Shown here: positions 22,129 to 26,348 of the stretch, piece by piece
Layout: each line of letters begins with the position of its first letter
Position numbering within the stretch: position 1 is the first letter of the stretch
Source of the DNA: a virus
Reading direction: 5' to 3' (one strand)
Length of the DNA stretch: 26,348 nucleotides
IMG/VR virus record: IMGVR_UViG_3300013132_000223
Span: 1-26,348 of that record
Position numbers and translations under genes: made by a program
Notes under the pieces: model-generated
What the model saw: only the letters and a program-made list of their open reading frames with translations
Databases searched by the model: none
What the model was told of the DNA's origin: nothing

Positions 22129-22390
22129 AACATTAGTTGATGAGGCGTTTCCTAAAGATAGTGAGGCTATCATGAAATCTATGGAAGCAACAGAGCAAAT
22201 CACTGACGAAGCATCAAGGTTCATAAACTTTGATGAGATATGGGAAGCAGCAGCGACACAGAAAGAAGCAAGACTTGCTATCCTAAGTATGTCTGGTATG
22301 CTTGCCTTTGCTGTATCTGAACATGGTGGAATGTATCTTGACCATTTGATACAACAAGAGGAAGAAGACAATGGAAATAAGGAAGGCTGA
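22091..22390 (+). CDS. 99-residue acidic hypothetical protein
   Basis: Starts MMARKKKEEDDIETLVDEAF with a near-perfect GGGAGG ribosome site inside the end of WhiB. The middle (SRFINFDEIWEAAATQKEAR) and LAILSMSGMLAFAVSEHGGM suggest a helical domain; the end is Glu-rich. No family recognised. It overlaps WhiB by 38 bases and the next gene by 20. Confidence 0.65.
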   Translation: MMARKKKEEDDIETLVDEAFPKDSEAIMKSMEATEQITDEASRFINFDEIWEAAATQKEARLAILSMSGMLAFAVSEHGGMYLDHLIQQEEEDNGNKEG

Positions 22391-22583
22391 TTGGAGTGGA
22401 ATACCTACTTCTGTTTGCCCTAACTGTGATTGTACTTGGTTTAATGTTCCGATAACATTTGACCCTGATACATACGAGATAGCAGCATATGGTATTGAGG
22501 GTGTAACTTGTTGGTCTTGTGACCAACCTATTACTCCTCCAATACCCATTGATTCTAAACTAGATGAGAAAGAGGATGAGTAA
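22371..22583 (+). CDS. 70-residue zinc-ribbon-like protein
   Basis: Starts MEIRKADWSGIPTSVCPNCD. CPNC (16-19) and CWSC (about 47-50) make a typical four-cysteine zinc ribbon with an intervening beta-rich segment (WFNVPITFDPDTYEI). The tail is acidic. The function is unknown; zinc ribbons often serve in nucleic-acid or protein contact. Confidence 0.65.
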   Translation: MEIRKADWSGIPTSVCPNCDCTWFNVPITFDPDTYEIAAYGIEGVTCWSCDQPITPPIPIDSKLDEKEDE

Positions 22584-22693
22584 TGGGTTGGATTCTTACA
22601 GGTGTATTCGTTAGTACAACTTTGTTCTATGGTGTTAGTTACTATAAACAGGTTGAGTTAACCGTTAGGGAAAGGATGAGACCCTATGAATAA
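22583..22693 (+). CDS. 36-residue membrane micro-protein
   Basis: MGWILTGVFVSTTLFYGVSY forms one hydrophobic span, followed by a charged tail (KQVELTVRERMRPYE). Its ATG overlaps the upstream stop as TAATG. It is the last gene before the AT-rich gap. Function unknown. Confidence 0.55.
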   Translation: MGWILTGVFVSTTLFYGVSYYKQVELTVRERMRPYE

Positions 22694-22711
22694 AACTTTA
22701 AGCATCAGGAT

Positions 22712-22740
22712 TTGCATTAGTATTAAACCAGTATTATAAT
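22712..22740 (+). promoter_or_regulatory. Promoter for the DNA metabolism genes
   Basis: TTGCAT (22712-22717), 17 bp spacer, perfect TATAAT (22735-22740). Transcription would start near 22747 inside the AT tract and read the operator and hairpin into the nuclease gene. Other TATAAT hexamers occur within the tract, so extra start sites are possible. Confidence 0.65.
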
Positions 22741-22802
22741 ATTATATTATATAATATAACATTATATAATATATATAATATAATATATATAATATAATAT
22801 AA
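22732..22802. repeat. 71 bp tract of A and T with a single C
   Basis: Only one base (C at 22762) is not A or T. It consists of overlapping ATATAAT units and is partly self-complementary. Such tracts serve as DNA-unwinding elements at origins or as promoter-proximal melting zones. It lies between a good promoter and an extended operator copy, directly upstream of DNA replication and recombination genes. Confidence 0.7.
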
Positions 22803-22823
22803 CTACTTTCTATTAGAAAGTAG
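22803..22823. promoter_or_regulatory. Operator-like palindrome, copy 9, longest form
   Basis: The ACTTTCTATTAGAAAGT core (22805-22821) is extended by CT on the left and AG on the right, giving 10 bp arms around one central T, the most symmetric copy. It sits at the right border of the AT tract and just before the leader hairpin of the nuclease operon. Confidence 0.75.
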
Positions 22824-22828
22824 ATTAT

Positions 22829-22877
22829 GAAAGGATAGTAGGTAGATTTTCATCTCACCTTTCGTCTACCTACTATC
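22829..22877 (+). promoter_or_regulatory. Strong leader hairpin, possible pseudoknot, before the nuclease genes
   Basis: GATAGTAGGTAGA (22834-22846) pairs perfectly with TCTACCTACTATC (22865-22877) over 13 bp with an 18-base loop. The loop contains CCTTTC (22858-22863), complementary to GAAAGG (22829-22834) just 5' of the stem, so an H-type pseudoknot is possible. It lacks a U-tract. It precedes a very strong GAGGAGGA ribosome site by about 20 bases. It may regulate translation or stabilise the mRNA. Confidence 0.6.
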
Positions 22878-22907
22878 AAACTTTAACGGTATTTAGAGGA
22901 GGATTAA

Positions 22908-23114
22908 GTGTTAAAGATAAACGGATATGATGTACCTGAACATGTTTCCTATTCAAGTATTACCACTTGGTTGTCCTGTGGTTATCGCTACTACTTGACT
23001 CGTATTCAACAGGTCGAGGAACAACCTGCTGCTTGGACTCTTGGTGGGTCTGCTGTGCATAAAGCAACAGAAATGTATGACTTACAACTATGGGAGTTAA
23101 AGAATGATAATTAA
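22908..23114 (+). CDS. N-terminal part of a split Cas4/RecB-like nuclease
   Basis: 68 residues from a GTG with GAGGAGGA upstream: (M)LKINGYDVPEHVSYSSITTW, then LSCGYRYYLTR and LGGSAVHKATEMYDLQLW. This matches the first segment of Cas4/AddB-type PD-(D/E)XK exonucleases of actinophages: S-x-S-x4-W-x2-C, with Cys24 as the first iron-sulfur ligand, and GGSAVH. Intact homologues continue into the nuclease core; here the frame stops at 23112-23114, overlapping a separate gene. The rest of the enzyme lies at 23592-24254 in the same reading phase. Either the two products reassemble, or the enzyme is inactivated. Confidence 0.75.
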   Translation: MLKINGYDVPEHVSYSSITTWLSCGYRYYLTRIQQVEEQPAAWTLGGSAVHKATEMYDLQLWELKNDN

Positions 23115-23595
23115 GTTAGAAACTTGGGAGTATGAATATGCCAGCAATATTGGTGTAAGAAGATTCACAAACAATTGGGGTAAAGAAAACGCAACATACT
23201 ATGACCCAGCAAAAATGGAAGACAACAGGACAGCACTTGTTGCTTCTGCGATTGGTGAACTTGCTGTGGCTAAAGCAACTAACCAGTATTGGCATGCAAG
23301 TATTTGGAAAAATAGTAAGCATGATGAGTATAAAGATTTACCTGATGTTGGTGAATTTGTTGAGGTTCGTAGAGTACGAACACAAGATGGTCCTACTGTT
23401 AGGGAAAAAGATTTATTGAAAGAAAACCTTTACATCTTTGGTGTAAGACCTATCGGTCCAGAGTTCACTGAGGTTGAGATACTTGGTTGGACTAGAGCGA
23501 TACATGGTTGGCATCATGGTGTGCCAACATCTTTCGGTAAAGTTATTCCACAATCATTACTTAACCCTGTTGAAACTTGGGTAACCCCAAGATGA
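23104..23595 (+). CDS. Gene inserted inside the split nuclease; possible restriction-endonuclease-like fold
   Basis: 163 residues. Starts MIIKLETWEYEYASNIGVRR. Core motifs are IGELAVAKATNQYWHASIWK, DVGEFVEVRRVRT, NLYIFGVRP, EVEILGWTRAIHG and, near the end, VIPQSLLNP. I recall a widespread phage and bacterial family of unknown function with the same order (E.AVAKAL...Y, D.G..EVR.T, ...L..G.., ..GWI.G.EA, Y.VPQ..L). The pattern Glu, Asp-x-Gly, Glu-x-Arg hints at a PD-(D/E)XK-like fold, which is inference. It overlaps the N-terminal nuclease fragment by 11 bases and the C-terminal fragment by ATGA, so it is co-translated with both. Confidence 0.7.
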   Translation: MIIKLETWEYEYASNIGVRRFTNNWGKENATYYDPAKMEDNRTALVASAIGELAVAKATNQYWHASIWKNSKHDEYKDLPDVGEFVEVRRVRTQDGPTVREKDLLKENLYIFGVRPIGPEFTEVEILGWTRAIHGWHHGVPTSFGKVIPQSLLNPVETWVTPR

Positions 23596-24254
23596 ATATA
23601 GATAATATTTGGACACAAGCGTGGAACCTTGAGGTTGAGCAGATATTAAAATATCAAGAACCAAACTTTGATATCGCTAACCTTAGACAATCAGTTCGAA
23701 CAACTAAAGCAAACCCTGATGGGGAGAATGCTACATGGTGGTTTGAGAATGGTAAAAAGTTTCTACAATCTTGGGTTAACTGGCGTGCTAATAGTGGTTG
23801 GGAAATCTGGCAAACACCACAAGGTGTACCTGCTATAGAGTTACTACTTGAAATTGAAACAGGTGGTATAAATATTAAAGGTGCAGTTGACCGAGTGTTT
23901 GTTACACCACAAAATGAAATCATTGTGGTTGATTTAAAAACAGGTTTGCGTACACCACAATCAGATTTACAGTTACAAGTTTATGCTTGTATGCTTGAGC
24001 GTGCCACTGGTGTGAGACCACACTATGGTGTATATTGGATGGCAAGACAAGGTGGAACAAGTACGCCCACCAAACTAGATAAGTTTACATTACAAAAGTT
24101 AGATGAAATGGTTGCTCTCTTTCAGAAAGCACGAGAGAATAATCTTTATCTACCTAACTTTGAGTCATGTAAAATGTGCTCTGTACAAGAGTACTGTTAC
24201 TGGGTAGACGGAGAGAAGTCTACTGGGTTAGGAGAAATCAATGGCAACAAATGA
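23592..24254 (+). CDS. C-terminal part of a split Cas4/RecB-like nuclease
   Basis: 220 residues from the ATG at 23592, which overlaps the previous stop as ATGA; an in-frame ATG at 23577 would add five residues. Nuclease motifs: INIKGAVDRVFV with Asp100, IIVVDLKTG with Asp114 and Lys116, DLQLQVYACMLE, and C-x2-C-x5-C (Cys193, 196, 202) near the end, the other three iron-sulfur ligands of the Cas4/AddB type. It would resect DNA ends in recombination, probably with the DnaB-like ATPase downstream. The catalytic residues are all on this fragment, but the first cysteine and the N-terminal helices are on the separate 68-residue product. Confidence 0.8.
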   Translation: MNIDNIWTQAWNLEVEQILKYQEPNFDIANLRQSVRTTKANPDGENATWWFENGKKFLQSWVNWRANSGWEIWQTPQGVPAIELLLEIETGGINIKGAVDRVFVTPQNEIIVVDLKTGLRTPQSDLQLQVYACMLERATGVRPHYGVYWMARQGGTSTPTKLDKFTLQKLDEMVALFQKARENNLYLPNFESCKMCSVQEYCYWVDGEKSTGLGEINGNK

Positions 24255-24666
24255 AGCACTGTTTTCAGTTAGTATGAAAACAAAAAACGGAACCATCCTC
24301 ACCTTACGTGCAGATGATTTTGAAACATTTTCTAAACACATCTCTGAAGCAGTTGGTGGAAACATTAACCTAATCGTTGGTGCTTTAGAAGATGTTGTTC
24401 ACGGACAAGACGGTGTTGTCTACGCTGCACAAGCATTAGGTGCAACAAGTGTGGTAACTGAACCTAACATTGGTAGTGGTCCTGTGGCACCACCATCAGC
24501 AGGTTCATATCCTGTACCTACCTGTCACCACGGTCCAAAGAAACATAAGAGTGGTAATGGTGCTAAAGGTCCTTGGCAAGCATGGATGTGTCCATCTGCT
24601 AAAGGAACACCAGACCAGTGCCAACCTATGTGGATTAAGCGTGGAGAAATTGGTTGGGTTGCATAA
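24241..24666 (+). CDS. Zinc-ribbon protein between nuclease and ATPase genes
   Basis: 141 residues. Residues 1-70 begin MATNEALFSVSMKTKNGTIL and look like a small alpha/beta domain (TLRADDFETFSKHISEAV). A Pro/Gly linker follows, then a zinc-ribbon-like end: CHHGPKK (Cys95), WMCPS (Cys117), DQCQPMW (Cys127). A similar C-terminal motif (C.HG.M......C......C...W) is known to me from actinophage proteins next to Cas4-like exonucleases. A role in single-stranded DNA binding is plausible but not shown. It overlaps the nuclease end by 14 bases. Confidence 0.7.
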   Translation: MATNEALFSVSMKTKNGTILTLRADDFETFSKHISEAVGGNINLIVGALEDVVHGQDGVVYAAQALGATSVVTEPNIGSGPVAPPSAGSYPVPTCHHGPKKHKSGNGAKGPWQAWMCPSAKGTPDQCQPMWIKRGEIGWVA

Positions 24667-25455
24667 GTGAGAACACTCACTAGAACAATCGGTAAAACTG
24701 AATCAGGTGGCGAACCATTGCCACCTGTGTTCAGGACTTTTGAATATTCCCAAATTGTTTTACGACGAAGCGAAGTCAGTATGTTTGCTGGCGCACCTGG
24801 TGCTGGTAAATCAACACTTGCTTTAGCGTTAGCAACTTGGATGAAAGTTCCAACACTTTATGTTTCAGCAGACACTGGTGCACACACTATGAGTATGCGT
24901 TTATTCTCAATGCTCACAGGTAAAAGCCAAGATGAGGCAGAGAAACTTTTATCATCAGATACTAAGTTTGCTAAAGATGCAATCAATAAAGGTTCAAGTC
25001 ATATCTTTTGGTCATTCGAAGCAGCACCAACCCTATCAGATTTAGATGAGGAAGTGTTATCGTTTGAGGAAATACATGGCGAGAATCCACACCTTATAGT
25101 ATTAGATAACCTTATCGACATCAGTGATGGTGGTGGTGAAGAATGGTCCTCTATGCGTCAAACAATGAAAGAGATAAAGTTTCTTGCAAGAGACACCAAC
25201 GCTGCAATCCTTATCCTACATCACACTAGTGAAGCATTTGATTCTAATCCTTGCCCACCAAGGGCTGCGATACAAGGTAAAGTTTCACAACTACCAGCAC
25301 TGATTTGTACGATAGGTCAAACACCTAACGGTATGATGGGTGTTGCGCCAGTAAAGAATCGTTATGGTAAAGCAAATGCTTCTGGAAGTGAACCAGTATA
25401 TCTGTCATTCAATCCAGAGTTTATGTATCTTGCTGACCCTAGAGAATCATTGTGA
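24667..25455 (+). CDS. RecA/DnaB-like P-loop ATPase
   Basis: 262 residues with a GTG start directly after the upstream stop (TAAGTG). Walker A is FAGAPGAGKST (40-50), Walker B is LIVLDNL (143-149), ILILHHTSEA (181-190) is the beta-strand with paired His, and KNRYGKANASG (230-240) resembles the arginine-finger end of DnaB-like helicases. It lacks the N-terminal primase-binding domain of full DnaB (about 450 residues), so it is a short AAA_25/DnaB-like ATPase, which in actinophages sits beside the Cas4-like exonuclease. Likely a helicase or recombinase motor in replication or repair. Confidence 0.85.
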   Translation: MRTLTRTIGKTESGGEPLPPVFRTFEYSQIVLRRSEVSMFAGAPGAGKSTLALALATWMKVPTLYVSADTGAHTMSMRLFSMLTGKSQDEAEKLLSSDTKFAKDAINKGSSHIFWSFEAAPTLSDLDEEVLSFEEIHGENPHLIVLDNLIDISDGGGEEWSSMRQTMKEIKFLARDTNAAILILHHTSEAFDSNPCPPRAAIQGKVSQLPALICTIGQTPNGMMGVAPVKNRYGKANASGSEPVYLSFNPEFMYLADPRESL

Positions 25456-25458
25456 GGA

Positions 25459-25527
25459 ATGAAGATGGCAGATGTTATATTTGTTTATCTATCTGGTATT
25501 GCACATGCAACAACGAATCGAATGTAG
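25459..25527 (+). CDS. Possible 22-residue micro-protein
   Basis: Frame MKMADVIFVYLSGIAHATTN plus Arg-Met, with GAGGA just before the ATG at 25459. It fills the only gap between the ATPase and proteasome-like genes. It has a short hydrophobic stretch. Weak evidence; it could be leader sequence. Confidence 0.3.
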   Translation: MKMADVIFVYLSGIAHATTNRM

Positions 25528-25537
25528 GGAATAAACC

Positions 25538-26077
25538 TTGACAACAATAATAGGTTTACAGAAAAAAGATTATTGTCTTCTTGTTGCTGATTCACGTATC
25601 ACTGATGATGATGGTAGAACTTATTATCATCCTCATGTTACTAAGATAACTAAGCGTGGAAAGTATTTGATTGCAGGTGCAGGACTTACACAGCCTTGTG
25701 ACATTATTCAACACAACTGGTTACCACCAACACCAACATCTGTAGCCTATAAAGATTTGTATCATTACATGATTGCATCAGTTGTTCCATCAATGAGGAC
25801 AGCGTTAGCAGTTAACGGGTATGCACCTGATAAAGATAATGATGATGCAGATTTTATTTTCCTTATCGCATTAGGTGGCACAATATTTGAAGTAGATGAT
25901 TCACTATCTGTACTTATGCGTGAAGATGGAATCTATGGTATAGGTTCAGGTTCTGCCTACGCAATAGGTGCATTGCATGCTGGTGCTACTTGGAAACACG
26001 CTATGCAAATTGCTGCAAAGAATAATATATTTACAGCACCACCATTCATAACACAAAAGCAGGTAAAAAATGGATAA
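25538..26077 (+). CDS. Proteasome/HslV-like Ntn hydrolase
   Basis: 179 residues with a TTG start preceded by AGGGA. The N-terminus MTTIIGLQKKDYCLLVADSR matches the self-activating proteasome beta/HslV fold: Thr2 would become the catalytic N-terminal threonine after Met removal, Asp18 lies in VADSR, and Lys36 in VTKITKRGKYLIAGAG corresponds to the catalytic lysine. A glycine-rich GIGSGSAYAIGALHAG segment (134-149) is the other hallmark. Length fits HslV (about 175). The target is unknown: it may degrade host proteins, process virion proteins, or use the fold for another amidohydrolase. No HslU-like unfoldase is in the window. Confidence 0.8.
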   Translation: MTTIIGLQKKDYCLLVADSRITDDDGRTYYHPHVTKITKRGKYLIAGAGLTQPCDIIQHNWLPPTPTSVAYKDLYHYMIASVVPSMRTALAVNGYAPDKDNDDADFIFLIALGGTIFEVDDSLSVLMREDGIYGIGSGSAYAIGALHAGATWKHAMQIAAKNNIFTAPPFITQKQVKNG

Positions 26078-26234
26078 CCGTGAAGTAAACTGGGCTAAGT
26101 CTTGGTCTAAATGGGCTAACAAATCTAGGAAAGAAGTTATCGAAATGACTGACCATTTAAAAACTTTGTATGAGTTAGAACAAAAAATGAAATGGTTACG
26201 TAAAACTCGTGGTTGGTATAGAGGAATATTTTAA
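26070..26234 (+). CDS. 54-residue basic hypothetical protein
   Basis: Starts MDNREVNWAKSWSKWANKSR, highly helical and Trp/Lys-rich, ends GWYRGIF. Its ATG lies inside the last codons of the Ntn hydrolase gene (eight-base overlap). AGGT lies a few bases before it. No family recognised. Confidence 0.55.
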   Translation: MDNREVNWAKSWSKWANKSRKEVIEMTDHLKTLYELEQKMKWLRKTRGWYRGIF

Positions 26235-26235
26235 T

Positions 26236-26348
26236 ATGAGTAATCCTAGTAAACAGAAAGGAACATCTGCTGAAACAGCAGTAGTAAAATATTTAAAAGA
26301 AAACGGTTTCCCTAAAGCAGAACGCCGTGCCTTACAAGGTAACCTAGA
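26236..26348 (+). CDS. Probable Holliday junction resolvase, 3' end outside the window
   Basis: 37 codons visible: MSNPSKQKGTSAETAVVKYL, then ERRALQGNLD. KG(T/S).AE..V..YL...GFP.AERR.L.G..D is the N-terminal signature of phage Hjc/VRR-type resolvases, in which the Glu and the Asp after G.. form part of the PD-(D/E)XK site. It follows the previous stop by one base. It would cut branched DNA before packaging, consistent with the DNA-metabolism block upstream. Confidence 0.7.
   Translation, partial: MSNPSKQKGTSAETAVVKYLKENGFPKAERRALQGNL

Noticed and set aside
22283-22549. 88-codon minus-strand frame with hydrophobic stretches
   Set aside because: Antisense to the 99- and 70-residue plus-strand genes, which have good ribosome sites and coupled starts.
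22732-22802. CRISPR or satellite array
   Set aside because: It is low-complexity AT sequence without unique spacers or a fixed repeat unit.
17037-22823. The palindromes as insertion-sequence ends, transposon scars or CRISPR repeats
   Set aside because: Spacing is irregular (about 85 to 1700 bp), the intervening sequence is ordinary phage genes, and there is no transposase or target duplication.
22908-24254. Intein or group I intron as explanation for the split nuclease
   Set aside because: The inserted segment has its own start and stop with ATGA coupling and lacks intein end motifs (N-terminal Cys/Ser block, C-terminal His-Asn); no intron core structure was recognised. A plain gene insertion fits better.

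Overview
This window is an interior piece of an AT-rich tailed double-stranded DNA phage genome (Caudoviricetes), cut at both ends. The host is most likely an actinobacterium. The evidence is a phage WhiB-type iron-sulfur regulator (21823-22128), a family essentially confined to actinobacteria and their phages, plus several small proteins of types common in actinophages (DUF2746-like membrane protein, a CFGC protein, a Cas4/RecB-like exonuclease next to a DnaB-like ATPase). The low GC content and the DUF5872-type gene, a family I associate with aquatic phages, would fit a phage of freshwater or marine planktonic actinobacteria. That last step is inference. No integrase, tRNA, CRISPR array or insertion sequence was seen.

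Layout. (1) 1-16547, minus strand, is the virion module. In transcription order it runs: large terminase, a small basic protein, portal, two small proteins, a 1689-residue giant virion protein, a virion protein with a lysozyme-like domain, a 370-residue virion protein, scaffold-like protein, major capsid protein, hairpin terminator, then a run of overlapping small genes (holin-like protein, tiny Lys/Met-rich protein, DUF5872-type protein) and a structural protein that leaves the window. Most junctions are ATGA or TAATG overlaps, so this looks like one translationally coupled operon. (2) 16548-17187 is a gene-free divergent control region with a leftward promoter, a rightward promoter, tandem hairpins in both leaders and an abrupt GC-skew inversion near 16785. 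(3) 17188-26348, plus strand, is the early module: an HTH regulator, many small and often Cys-rich proteins, an amidoligase and class II glutamine amidotransferase pair, WhiB, then a DNA metabolism block (split RecB/Cas4-like nuclease with an inserted gene, zinc-ribbon protein, DnaB/RecA-like ATPase, proteasome/HslV-like Ntn hydrolase, and the start of a probable Holliday junction resolvase).

Three things stand out. A 15-21 bp palindrome with core CTTTCTATTAGAAAG recurs nine times between 17037 and 22823, mostly between genes and near good promoter matches; it looks like a phage-wide operator system. The amidoligase and glutamine amidotransferase, each fused to zinc-binding Cys clusters, look like a small biosynthetic or modification cassette of unknown substrate. 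The RecB-family nuclease is divided into two in-phase genes by an inserted gene, so that the predicted iron-sulfur ligands lie on two polypeptides.
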